In this document: one piece after another, positions 35,840 through 43,762 of the stretch
Layout of the letters: each line of letters starts with the position of its first letter
Numbering within the stretch: the stretch's first letter is position 1
Source of the DNA: Armatimonadota bacterium
GTDB lineage: Bacteria; Armatimonadota; Fimbriimonadia; Fimbriimonadales; Fimbriimonadaceae
NCBI GenBank assembly: GCA_027451905.1
Contig: DAIDHV010000002.1
Location: forward strand, 186,001-250,000
Reading direction: 5' to 3'
Length of the DNA: 64,000 bases
Notes under the pieces: generated by a model
The model's input: only the letters and a program-made list of their open reading frames with translations
The model's database searches: none
What the model was told of the DNA's origin: nothing
Program-made: the position numbers and the translations under genes

Positions 35840-37333
35840 ATGAAAAAAGGTCCCATTAGCGCCAAGGACCGAGAAGACACCGAAGACACAATTTGCCGAC
35901 TTATTAGAGACCGGATTAGAGGCGGATTGTATCACGCAGGTGACAAAATTTCCTCGGTTCGAGAAATGGCGCAGCAGCAAAATGTTAGCATAGCCTCGGT
36001 TTTAGATGCCTACCGACGGTTAGAGATGGAAGGTGTCATCCAGTCTCAACCTCAGTCTGGATTTTATGTTCAGCTGATGGCAACCAGGAAGTTTGCCAAC
36101 ACTGCGATCCCAGAGCCACCACGCACTCCCATGGAACAGACTCAGGAATCTATCGTGGGTTCCATTCTTCATGATGCAAGAAGCTCTAATGTTGTCCATT
36201 TGGCAGGGGCTAGCCCCAATATTGACCTTCTTCCAACCGGGATCCTGACTCGGTTGATGTCGAGAGCCTTGCGAGACGAGGCACTCACGTCTATGAGCTA
36301 CTCTAGTCCGGTTGGGATTCGCCAATTAAGAGAGCAAATTTCAAGAAGGATGCTGGCAGCCAGCGTGAGTTCGGTCCCCGATGACATTATCGTCACAAAC
36401 GGGGGTAGCGAGTCTTTGTCATTGTGCATTCGGGCGGTGTGTCAGCCAGGAGACATTATCGCGGTGGAATCACCAACTTATTACGCGATGCTGCTTGCGG
36501 CGAAGACCCTTGGGCTGAGAGTCATTGAAATTGGCACCCACCTGACGGACGGAATGAATTTGGACTCTTTACGAGCCATTCTCGACCAATATCCGATCAA
36601 GGCGGTGGTTTTAACTCCATCCTATGGCAATCCTCTGGGTCACCTGATGCCCGATGAAAACAAGGCTCAATTGGTTCAGCTGCTTGAAGATCGAAATATT
36701 GTGCTCATTGAAGATGACGTTTACGGTGACCTTGGATATTCTTCCAACCGGCCGATCGCGGCTAAGGCGTTTGATCGAACAGGCAAGGTGATGTATTGTT
36801 CGTCCTTCAGCAAAACTTTAGCTCCCGGATTTAGGGTCGGATGGGTGATTGGCGGTCCTTATCAGCAAAAGATAGAGCTCATTAAATTTGCAACAACCGG
36901 AAGCACGTCGAGCCCTCAACAGATTGCCATTGCCGAGTTTCTTGCCTTTCAACGGTACTCACACCACGTTCGGAAAGCAGTTAAGGTGTACCATGCCAAT
37001 GCCAACGCCATGGCAAAAACCATCCGTAGCTCTTTCCCAGAGGGCACTCAAGCTCAGAAGCCGCTAGGAGGGTTTGTGATGTGGATCACGATGCCACCGG
37101 AGGTGGATTCAATCGAGCTGTACAAGTCGGCAATTCATCACAACATCACGATTATGCCTGGGCCCGCCTTTTCCGCTCATACCAATGCCTATCAAAACTG
37201 CATGAGGTTGAATTGCAGTAAATGGAGCCCAGAAGTTGAATCTGCCATAAAAACTCTTGGCAAACTGGCCTGCGAGCAGGTATCGGCTTTTAACAGTGCA
37301 AAAAGGCTGATTAGCAGTGCTGTAAACCGGTAG
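35840..37333 (+). CDS. MocR-type regulator: GntR winged helix fused to PLP aminotransferase
   Basis: 497 residues. Residues about 10-80 are a GntR helix (GGLYHAGDKISSVREMAQQQNVSIASVLDAYRRLEMEG). The rest is a fold-type I aminotransferase: VVLTPSYGNPLG, EDDVYGDLGY, and SSFSKTLAPGFRVGW with PLP lysine K325. MocR proteins use PLP as effector rather than for transamination, and control genes for vitamin B6, GABA or other amino-acid metabolism. No divergent or adjacent target is evident, so its regulon cannot be named. The gene is single, 126 nt downstream of GH78, with its own start ATG. Confidence 0.88.
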   Translation: MKKGPISAKDREDTEDTICRLIRDRIRGGLYHAGDKISSVREMAQQQNVSIASVLDAYRRLEMEGVIQSQPQSGFYVQLMATRKFANTAIPEPPRTPMEQTQESIVGSILHDARSSNVVHLAGASPNIDLLPTGILTRLMSRALRDEALTSMSYSSPVGIRQLREQISRRMLAASVSSVPDDIIVTNGGSESLSLCIRAVCQPGDIIAVESPTYYAMLLAAKTLGLRVIEIGTHLTDGMNLDSLRAILDQYPIKAVVLTPSYGNPLGHLMPDENKAQLVQLLEDRNIVLIEDDVYGDLGYSSNRPIAAKAFDRTGKVMYCSSFSKTLAPGFRVGWVIGGPYQQKIELIKFATTGSTSSPQQIAIAEFLAFQRYSHHVRKAVKVYHANANAMAKTIRSSFPEGTQAQKPLGGFVMWITMPPEVDSIELYKSAIHHNITIMPGPAFSAHTNAYQNCMRLNCSKWSPEVESAIKTLGKLACEQVSAFNSAKRLISSAVNR

Positions 37334-37377
37334 CAAAAATTTTGTTACGTTTTGCACATTGCGAAGAACAATTTGCC

Positions 37378-37668
37378 TTACTTTAAGAAGCGGCGAATCG
37401 TTGTTTTAATCTCATCGGTTCGTTGCTCTGGTTGGAGGCTGACGCAGGACCCGTCGCCTCCGTGAAGTCCCTCATGAAGGATGCAAGTTTGCAAATGCTC
37501 GCTTAAAAACGAGATACCAAGGGTTTCCATTGCCGCCTTTACGGCAATGATCTGCTGCATGATTTCTCCGCAAGTCCTTCCGTCATCAATCATTCTTTGA
37601 ATGCCATGGACTTGACCTTCAATTCGTGCCAATCTTTTTGTTGCTTCTTGCTTCAGTTCTAAGGTCAT
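37378..37668 (-). CDS. csoR: CsoR-family copper-sensing repressor
   Basis: 96 residues in the all-helical CsoR/RcnR fold. The three Cu(I) ligands of true CsoR are present at the right spacing: C33, H58 and C62 (25 and 4 residues apart, in RTCGEI and SEHLQTC). FrmR lacks the third residue and RcnR has His there, so copper sensing is favoured. LARIEGQVHGIQRMIDDG is the standard DNA-binding helix. In most genomes it represses a copper-exporting ATPase; none is beside it here. The gene is convergent with the MocR gene, and divergent from the small gene at 37731. Confidence 0.85.
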   Translation of the reverse strand: MTLELKQEATKRLARIEGQVHGIQRMIDDGRTCGEIMQQIIAVKAAMETLGISFLSEHLQTCILHEGLHGGDGSCVSLQPEQRTDEIKTTIRRFLK

Positions 37669-37730
37669 TTTCTTGATTTCAGTTTAGCCCCCAAAAGAAA
37701 TTTCAGGATTTGCCAATAATCATTACTACG

Positions 37731-37934
37731 ATGGCAATAGGCGGCTCGAATGCAATTTCAGGAGGGAATCCGGTTGCCCCTGCAGCAGTTCAGCCTTCCG
37801 AGCAGGTTTCCAACAAGCGGGCTGAACTCCAAGCTCAGTTGCTGAAGAAAATCCTAGATAGTCAGCAACAGCAGGCAACTCTGGCCGCCAATGAACTACA
37901 GGGTAAGGGCCAGCTCCTCGATATTCGGGCTTGA
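37731..37934 (+). CDS. Small Gln-rich protein, possibly YjfB-like
   Basis: 67 residues from the ATG at 37731. The N-terminus is Gly/Ser/Pro/Ala-rich and probably disordered. The C-terminal half is a helix, RAELQAQLLKKILDSQQQQA, ending in GQLLDIRA. That helix and the terminal G-x-L-x-D-I-R-A recall the short 'putative motility protein' YjfB family, but the match is weak. A start at the upstream TTG (37710) would add seven residues. It is divergent from csoR and convergent with the membrane protein gene. Coding status is likely but not certain. Confidence 0.5.
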   Translation: MAIGGSNAISGGNPVAPAAVQPSEQVSNKRAELQAQLLKKILDSQQQQATLAANELQGKGQLLDIRA

Positions 37935-37956
37935 GTGACTTTCTGTAGCTTCTTTC

Positions 37957-38379
37957 CTAACCACGTTGCTTGCATCCGCGTTTTCGCATGTGGTAGCTGG
38001 TTAAGCCAACCTCAATGCTAGCAATTATAAGACCGATAAATCCGAAAAGTAACGTGATGACCAGTAATCGTGTTGCGCTAAGCTTACCATCGGGAGGAAA
38101 AGCAATATCCCACGCAGCGGGAAACAGAGCGGTAAAAAGCGGAAGGAACAAGAGTCGCCATTTTTTGAGGTTCGGGATGGGGTACACAATGAGGCAGGCA
38201 GGAAGGATTGACATGAGAGTTGGCTTGATGGCGTCAAGCAATGGGAACGGCATATCCCCTCCATTTCTTGTGGCGATGAACCAGGTAGGAGTCGCCATGG
38301 ATGCAAGAATTACGTAGCCAATTGCGACTGCGAGTGGCGCCTGGCTTAAGGTTAGATTTTGTTTGTCGCCTTCTTTCAT
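37957..38379 (-). CDS. Four-helix membrane protein of unknown function
   Basis: 140 residues. Four hydrophobic segments are visible: APLAVAIGYVILASMATPTW, LMSILPACLIVYPIP, LLFLPLFTALFPAAWDIAF and LLVITLLFGFIGLIIASIEV. The C-terminus is short and basic (MRKRGCKQRG), consistent with a cytoplasmic tail. I recognise no family. It is third in a minus-strand run behind the Cys-rich protein and the prepilin gene, 48 nt after the prepilin stop, so it may belong to that operon. A link with pilin assembly is only suggested by position. Confidence 0.65.
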   Translation of the reverse strand: MKEGDKQNLTLSQAPLAVAIGYVILASMATPTWFIATRNGGDMPFPLLDAIKPTLMSILPACLIVYPIPNLKKWRLLFLPLFTALFPAAWDIAFPPDGKLSATRLLVITLLFGFIGLIIASIEVGLTSYHMRKRGCKQRG

Positions 38380-38427
38380 ATTAGGTTGTCTGTACTAAAT
38401 CCCCAATGCAGTCTGGGATTTCTCTCC

Positions 38428-39162
38428 TTAAGGATTGCTCCATGATTCAAGGCAGTTTCCTTTCTTGGTGAAAAAACTGTTGAACCACGTCTGGTCTCCA
38501 TCTGCAAAGTCAGTGTATTGGGAGTATGCGCAGCTGAGGTCCTTCGCGCTGGTACAATTCCCATGGTAACGTGTGTGCTCAAACCCAACCGACCCGTCGT
38601 TCTTGAGCCTAACATAGGCAGACATAGCAATTGGCGTATTGTCATGGATTAGGGGATAGGGTGACCTATTATAGTAGGTTGGGTCAACCACCCACCCGGC
38701 TCCTGGCTGCCCTGCAATGCACCGCCGATAAGCTCCGCTTGGGTCGAACCCTGCCCTGGCTTCGCGCCAGCCGAAGTACGTCAACTTGTATGGGCTCAAA
38801 TCGTTGAGGAATCTTTGTCTGAAGGTAACTGGATAGGCCGATGCGAGCTCGGAAATAAAGGCATTTGTCTCGCCGGCAGGGTATGGGTCAAGGGTCGACG
38901 CAACCAGTGCCTTTGGTACGAGCCCCGCAGTGACTAGGGTCGGTGCACCATACGCCATGTAATTGTTATTGTTGTTTTCGTAGATGCCCTGCGCAATGCC
39001 AAGTTGGTGAAGGTTGCTAAGGCTAACTGAGTGGTATGCAGACCTTTTCGCTTGGGCCAGCAATGGGAGGGTAAGCCCCACTATAACCGCAATTACGGCA
39101 AGAACAACCATAATTTCAACTAAGGTAAACGCAGAAGGCTTGGTGGTTTGGTTTCTGTCCAA
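38428..39162 (-). CDS. Type IV prepilin-like protein
   Basis: 244 residues. Leader MDRNQTTKPSA is followed by FTLVEIMVVLAVIAVIVGLTLPLLAQAK, the prepilin cleavage site and helix, with E5 present. The segment HSVSLSNLHQLGIAQGIYENN is the second signature shared with the prepilin at 22771. The C-terminal globular part contains five cysteines. It should be cleaved by prepilin peptidase and anchored in the inner membrane. It starts 14 nt after the stop of the Cys-rich gene, so the two are translated from one message. The pairing suggests that the Cys-rich product is a partner or passenger, but this is inference. Confidence 0.85.
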   Translation of the reverse strand: MDRNQTTKPSAFTLVEIMVVLAVIAVIVGLTLPLLAQAKRSAYHSVSLSNLHQLGIAQGIYENNNNNYMAYGAPTLVTAGLVPKALVASTLDPYPAGETNAFISELASAYPVTFRQRFLNDLSPYKLTYFGWREARAGFDPSGAYRRCIAGQPGAGWVVDPTYYNRSPYPLIHDNTPIAMSAYVRLKNDGSVGFEHTRYHGNCTSAKDLSCAYSQYTDFADGDQTWFNSFFTKKGNCLESWSNP

Positions 39163-39176
39163 GAGAAACTCCTAGC

Positions 39177-39644
39177 CTAAGGATAGCACGTCCCATTGGG
39201 GCATGGATGGGTATAGCTGTTGCCCGAGTCGGTCGTGCACCCAACAAATGTGTTGCCCGACGAGTTAACCCAGTAGTATCCGTTTTTGCATAAATACAAC
39301 GAACACTGGGTCTGGAGCAGGTCGTAGCACTGATCGCCACCGAACAACCTGCATTCCAGATAACATTGAGACCCCGGGTACCAGAATGTCTCTGGCAGAC
39401 TATACTGAAACGCACATGGCACTCCGATGCACTGGACGCTGGTGGACGCAGGCTGAGGTGTCCTTTGCAGGGTTAAGCCGTCAACCAAGTTAACAGGGCC
39501 CTGGGGCCAGTTATTAAGCCCAAATGCGTACCCAGTGCTTGCAACCAGCATCCAGCCCCCCACAACCGTTGTTATGGCGACGCTAGCAGGCATGAGAGTG
39601 AGAGAATCAATTAAGCTTGCAATCGGACGAAAAATATTCACCAT
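39177..39644 (-). CDS. Cysteine-rich exported or membrane-anchored protein of unknown family
   Basis: 155 residues from the ATG at 39644 (a GTG at 39650 adds two). An N-terminal hydrophobic stretch (LMPASVAITTVVGGWMLVASTGYAFG) should anchor or export it. The rest contains ten cysteines, with pairs such as CIGVPC, CYLEC and CPNGTC, and many Tyr, Ser and Gly. This suggests a small disulfide-rich domain outside the cytoplasm. I recognise no family. It is the first gene of an operon with a prepilin and a four-helix membrane protein. A run of ten G (coding strand) lies 13-22 nt before the ATG, in the ribosome-site region, so expression may vary. Confidence 0.65.
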   Translation of the reverse strand: MVNIFRPIASLIDSLTLMPASVAITTVVGGWMLVASTGYAFGLNNWPQGPVNLVDGLTLQRTPQPASTSVQCIGVPCAFQYSLPETFWYPGSQCYLECRLFGGDQCYDLLQTQCSLYLCKNGYYWVNSSGNTFVGCTTDSGNSYTHPCPNGTCYP

Positions 39645-39657
39645 GACCACAGTTTTG

Positions 39658-39667
39658 CCCCCCCCCC
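39658..39667. repeat. C10 homopolymer (G10 on the gene strand)
   Basis: Ten consecutive C on the plus strand, immediately before the Cys-rich gene on the minus strand. Tracts of this length slip during replication in many bacteria and can switch promoter or ribosome-site spacing. They are also a common place for sequencing-length errors. Confidence 0.8.
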
Positions 39668-39772
39668 ATTAAACAAAGTCAAGTCCTAGAATGACGAAAA
39701 GTTATCAAAAATGACGGAAATTTAAAACCCTTCATTGCCAAGTAGTAAGTCAAGGTGAGGTGTAGCCCAAAT

Positions 39773-40339
39773 TTAAACCGTTTTAGCAAGGATAACGGCT
39801 TCTGCCACTTCCTTCATGCTCTTTCTAAGGTTCATGGACTGGAGCTGAATCCGCCGATAAGCTTCTGACTCCGACAATTTGTGCTCATCCATTAAAATCC
39901 CTTTTGCGCGGTCAATCAGCTTCCGTGTTTCAAGCTTCTCGGTAAGGTCTTTGACTTCCTTGCCAAGGTCTCGGTTTTGGTCATACCGGCTTCTTGCTAC
40001 TTCAATCGCGGGGGGAAGGTCCCGAGGGTTGTAAGGTTTGACAAGGTAGGCAAACGTCCCCGCAGCCGCTGCACGGTTGATCAGTTCACTGTCATTGTAG
40101 GACGTGATCATGATGCAAGGGGCAATTTCTTCGTCAGTAATAATCGAAACCGCTTCGATGCCGTCCATTTTGGGCATCTTTATGTCAAGAATACAGACGT
40201 CTGGGTTGAGGTCCCGAGCCAGATCGACCGCCTTTTGGCCGTCCTCTGCCTCGCCCACCACTTCGTAGCCTTGGCTCTCCAGCATCTGTTTGAGGTCGAG
40301 AAGGATGATGGGATCATCGTCTGCAATCAAAACGCGCAT
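39773..40339 (-). CDS. ANTAR-domain response regulator (RNA antiterminator type)
   Basis: 188 residues. The N-terminal receiver has acidic pocket D7-D9, phosphoacceptor D52 in CILDIKMPKMDG, and MITSYN and YLVKPYN at the usual places. A coiled linker (about 118-137) leads to the ANTAR domain: RKLIDRAKGILMDEHKLSESEAYRRIQ and KSMKEVAEAVI. ANTAR proteins such as AmiR and EutV bind paired hexaloop hairpins in mRNA leaders and prevent termination. No target with the expected A1/G4 hexaloops was spotted in the window. A sensor kinase is not adjacent, so the phosphodonor is unknown. Single gene. Confidence 0.92.
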   Translation of the reverse strand: MRVLIADDDPIILLDLKQMLESQGYEVVGEAEDGQKAVDLARDLNPDVCILDIKMPKMDGIEAVSIITDEEIAPCIMITSYNDSELINRAAAAGTFAYLVKPYNPRDLPPAIEVARSRYDQNRDLGKEVKDLTEKLETRKLIDRAKGILMDEHKLSESEAYRRIQLQSMNLRKSMKEVAEAVILAKTV

Positions 40340-40500
40340 GAGAATTTTTAGTTTACGTTACTAGAGGCTCAATCGTTTCACCACGCCTTGATTTTAGCAA
40401 TGGAACTTGGCAAGAGTTGGCACAATTTGGCTTAATTTTGATCGCTCTGGATGGTGACTGTCAACCTATGCCGGTTAGCCAGTGGAGAGCAGTAAACTGA

Positions 40501-41403
40501 ATGCGAATGCACCCTCTCAACGCTGAGGTCTTTACTAACGGTCTTGATTATGCAGGTCTCTTTCCTCCTGCCTTGTTGAACCTTCAGTCGGCACTTAACG
40601 AGTACGATTCCTTAACTACGGGGCCAGAATCATCCTTAGTTCGAGGCTTCGCAATTTCCACCTCACAGCTTGCTAATCTCAAGCACTGCTTGCTACCAAA
40701 AGGAAAGGTTCTGCAGCTTTGCGTTATAGGCAAAGGCGCCGATTCACTAGAAAGCTGGGAAGCAAATCTTGAGTTTGATGCCAACGAAATCAATCAAGCG
40801 GTGGACCATTTCGGAGACCAAATCTGCTTAAAAACATACGAAGTTCGGATTCCGGCTGAACTGAATCCTCAACAGGCCATCCAAGACTTAAGCGGGTTTG
40901 AAGAAGGACTCGCCTATTTAGAACTGCCCTTGCATCGTAATGAATTTGACCTTGACGCCTTTGCCGCCGCGGCTGGAACTGCCGAAAATGTTGGACTCAA
41001 GGCCCGCACCGGTGGAATCACTTCTCATTCGGTTCCGGATCCCTTTCGGCTTGCGGAATGCATCGTCGCCTGCTCCCAAGGTGAGGCAAGCCTGAAATGC
41101 ACGGCGGGATTGCATCATGCCTATCCAACCTTGAATCCAGAAACCGGGGACACCGAATTTGGCTTCTTGAACATTTTGCTGGCGGTAGGTCTGGCGTGGG
41201 AGCACGATTACTCTTGTTCTAAAATTAACGAGGTTCTTACCGCCAAATCGGGGCTCATAAATTGCGATCATCAGCTAGAATGGCAAAAAGACACCTTGAG
41301 TCAAAATGGTCAGTTTCTGTTTGAAAATGAATCTCTTTCCATTGGCACTTGCTCTGTCAAGGAAATTATAGAAAACCTCCGAAGAGAGCTTGATCTTGTT
41401 TAA
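40501..41403 (+). CDS. Conserved protein of unknown function in the fumarylacetoacetase operon
   Basis: 300 residues, no signal or membrane segment. I recognise the opening pattern (DYAGLFPPALLNLQSALNEYDSL) as that of an uncharacterised family that recurs beside fumarylacetoacetase genes. The later part contains short strands and helices ending in well-spaced His/Asp/Cys residues (LKARTGGITSHSVPDPFRLAECI, LKCTAGLHHAYP) that recall a (beta/alpha)8 barrel. It starts the operon and is followed 26 nt later by the fumarylacetoacetase frame. Either ATG at 40501 or 40507 could be used. A catalytic or accessory role in tyrosine breakdown is inferred from context only. Confidence 0.7.
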   Translation: MRMHPLNAEVFTNGLDYAGLFPPALLNLQSALNEYDSLTTGPESSLVRGFAISTSQLANLKHCLLPKGKVLQLCVIGKGADSLESWEANLEFDANEINQAVDHFGDQICLKTYEVRIPAELNPQQAIQDLSGFEEGLAYLELPLHRNEFDLDAFAAAAGTAENVGLKARTGGITSHSVPDPFRLAECIVACSQGEASLKCTAGLHHAYPTLNPETGDTEFGFLNILLAVGLAWEHDYSCSKINEVLTAKSGLINCDHQLEWQKDTLSQNGQFLFENESLSIGTCSVKEIIENLRRELDLV

Positions 41404-41537
41404 GAATTTCCAAACTCAATTGCCTTGCTATGAATCTCGCAAGACCCATTGCAAATGGGGCTGTCAGATGCGTGGCTCTTCTCATTACGTTTGTTGCCTC
41501 AATTGCCATTTTGAACCCGCGCAGACCGAAAACCTTT

Positions 41538-42812
41538 ATGCCATTAGTGATTAACCCTCAAGAAAGATCGTGGATTCCCTACGAGCCCACATCCCATTTT
41601 TCATTGCAGAACATTCCATTTGGGATTTTGAATCGAGAAGGAGTGCCAAGAGTGGCTACGCGAATTGGCGATGTTGTGATCGACCTTGCCATGCTAACCG
41701 AGTTGGGCCTTATCCCAGATTTACCAGGGGTTTCAGAAGGCGTCTTGCCCCTTGATCCCAGCGCTCTTTCTCAATTAAGATCCGCGATGTATGAACTGTT
41801 GGAGGAAAGTAGTCAAGTCCTTCGAGACGATGTTTCAGCAAGAGAGCGAGCCTTGATTTCAGCGAGGTCAGCCTCCATGATGATGCCGTTTCTGGCAAGG
41901 GGCTATGTTGATTTTTACTCTGGCATCCATCACGCCTCTAATGTTGGCAAAATGTTTCGGCCTGATATGGCTCCCTTGTTGCCCAATTACCGCTCGCTGC
42001 CGGTAGCCTACAATGGACGCGCCAGCAGTCTGTTTTGCTCTGGCACTGCCATCCAAAGGCCCTACGGTCAGATCAAAAAAGGGGATGGCCCGCCTCAATT
42101 TGCACCGACCGAGGAATTGGATTTTGAACTCGAGATGGGCTTTGTGATAGGGAAATCCAATGGAAAAGGAGATCCGATCAGTCCAGATAGGGCCCAAGAG
42201 TACATAGCGGGATTTGTGCTTGTCAATGATTGGTCGGCAAGAGATGTGCAACGATGGGAATATCAACCATTGGGTCCCTTTTTGGCAAAGAGCTTTGGCA
42301 CCAGTGTCTCTCCGTGGATTGTGACTCCAGACGCATTGGAGCCGTTTCGATGCCAGGGGATGGAGCAAGTCCCGGCACCCTTGGACTACTTGCAGCACAA
42401 AAAGTGGGGACATTTTAAGATTGAGCTTGAAATCAGCCTGAGAACAAAAGAGATGAGCTGCCCAGAAGTCATTAGTAAAACTGACAGCCTGCAGCTTTAT
42501 TGGAGTTTTGGCCAGCAGTTGGCTCATCAAACAAGCAACAACACGCCGATTGAACCAGGCGATTTGTTTGCAAGCGGCACCATTTCCTCAGAATCTGCAT
42601 TTTCAGACGCAATTGGTGGCTTTGGATCGCTACTTGAACTTACCTATCGTGGTTCAAAGCCAATCAAAATTGGTGGTTCGGGAGTTGAGCGTGGCTTTTT
42701 GCAAGATGGAGACGAAGTTGCCTTTTCTGGCTATTGTCAGGGAGATGGCTTTCGAGTTGGATTTGGGGAAGTTGAAGGCGAGATCTTGCCGGCGGTGTAC
42801 AAACCGGCATGA
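41538..42812 (+). CDS. fahA: Fumarylacetoacetase
   Basis: 424 residues from the ATG at 41538. It hydrolyses 4-fumarylacetoacetate to fumarate and acetoacetate, the last step of tyrosine and homogentisate breakdown. Characteristic stretches are SLQNIPFGIL at the N-terminus, then IHHASNVGKMFRP, ELDFELEMGFVIG (metal ligands E and E) and NDWSARDVQRWEYQPLGPFL. Length and order fit the full-length enzyme. The frame opens at 41430 with 36 extra residues containing a hydrophobic stretch (VALLITFVASIAIL), which the family lacks, so the later start is preferred. The pfkB-type kinase gene overlaps its stop by 4 nt. The acetoacetate product is a substrate for the CoA-transferase at 47.3-48.6 kb. Confidence 0.92.
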   Translation: MPLVINPQERSWIPYEPTSHFSLQNIPFGILNREGVPRVATRIGDVVIDLAMLTELGLIPDLPGVSEGVLPLDPSALSQLRSAMYELLEESSQVLRDDVSARERALISARSASMMMPFLARGYVDFYSGIHHASNVGKMFRPDMAPLLPNYRSLPVAYNGRASSLFCSGTAIQRPYGQIKKGDGPPQFAPTEELDFELEMGFVIGKSNGKGDPISPDRAQEYIAGFVLVNDWSARDVQRWEYQPLGPFLAKSFGTSVSPWIVTPDALEPFRCQGMEQVPAPLDYLQHKKWGHFKIELEISLRTKEMSCPEVISKTDSLQLYWSFGQQLAHQTSNNTPIEPGDLFASGTISSESAFSDAIGGFGSLLELTYRGSKPIKIGGSGVERGFLQDGDEVAFSGYCQGDGFRVGFGEVEGEILPAVYKPA

Positions 42813-43717
42813 TTCATCTGTTTGGCACGGTTTGCATAGACCGCATCCGACGTGTTGAAAAACTGCCCCCTATTGGCGGTTACGCCGAGGTGCAAGAAGA
42901 GATGGAATTATTAGGTGGGGAAGCGGCCAACACCGCCGCTTGCCTTGCCTTGTGGGACGTTCCGGTGGAACTTTACTCCAATGCGATTGGAATAGGAGAA
43001 AGGTCAGATCGGCTTGCTTACAAGCTCGAAGCGGCAGGCCTGTCGGTGAGTCACTTAGTAAAAAGTGGGGAAGTGCAAACCCCGATTTGCGATATCTACG
43101 TCACTCCCGACGGTGAGCGGACAATGTTCGGGCTGGGATTTGTGCAAATGGATCGGCATGTTGATATTCCCGTCTTTGAGAGCCAGCCAAGCGCCTGGTT
43201 TTCTTGTGAACCTAACATGCCAGAAGCCGCTTTTGAAACCGCCCAAAGAGCCCTTTCCAAGGGCCATCAGGTGTATCTTATGGACTTTCCACCGGGGGAC
43301 CTTCCGGTTGGTGAAGGCGGATTTTGGCAATCTAGCACCGACCTTTTTGGAACCAAGGGCAACACTCAAAAAAATGTCCAGTGGTTAGGCCGGTTTGTGC
43401 ATGATCACCGCTGTTTTGCAGTTTTAAGCGATGGTCCCAATGGGTTTATTGCCGGATCGCCAACCATGCCGGTGAGGCACTACCCTCCATTCCCAGCCCC
43501 CCATATTGTAGATATGACCGGAGCCGGGGATCTTTTTAGAGCAGGAATGCTTTATGGATTGCACCAAGGCCTGCCCCTTTCCGACTGTCTTCGAATCGCT
43601 TCCGCAGTAGGCTGCCTCAGTGTCGGCAAAATAGGAGGCGCCAATTCTGCCCCTTCTTTACAAGCGGTTTTGGACCACGTTAAAGCCAATCCAGATGTGG
43701 CGCGAAGTTACAACTGA
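42809..43717 (+). CDS. PfkB-family carbohydrate/nucleoside kinase
   Basis: 302 residues in the ribokinase fold. ELLGGEAANTAACLALW is the N-terminal signature, and DMTGAGDLFRAGMLYGL the C-terminal one, with catalytic D241 and the GAGD anion hole. It phosphorylates a sugar or nucleoside with ATP; the substrate is not predictable. Its ATG overlaps the TGA of fumarylacetoacetase (ATGA), so the two are translationally coupled. A sugar kinase in a tyrosine-degradation operon is odd and may reflect an unrecognised substrate. No terminator is evident before the convergent GH32 gene. Confidence 0.87.
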   Translation: MIHLFGTVCIDRIRRVEKLPPIGGYAEVQEEMELLGGEAANTAACLALWDVPVELYSNAIGIGERSDRLAYKLEAAGLSVSHLVKSGEVQTPICDIYVTPDGERTMFGLGFVQMDRHVDIPVFESQPSAWFSCEPNMPEAAFETAQRALSKGHQVYLMDFPPGDLPVGEGGFWQSSTDLFGTKGNTQKNVQWLGRFVHDHRCFAVLSDGPNGFIAGSPTMPVRHYPPFPAPHIVDMTGAGDLFRAGMLYGLHQGLPLSDCLRIASAVGCLSVGKIGGANSAPSLQAVLDHVKANPDVARSYN

Positions 43718-43762
43718 CGCCGCATTTTGGTTGAATATGCTTTTGCAATTCAATGCCTGTTG

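Noticed and set aside
41430-41537. N-terminal membrane extension of fumarylacetoacetase
   Set aside because: The enzyme is cytosolic and the family begins near 41538; no ribosome site supports the earlier start.
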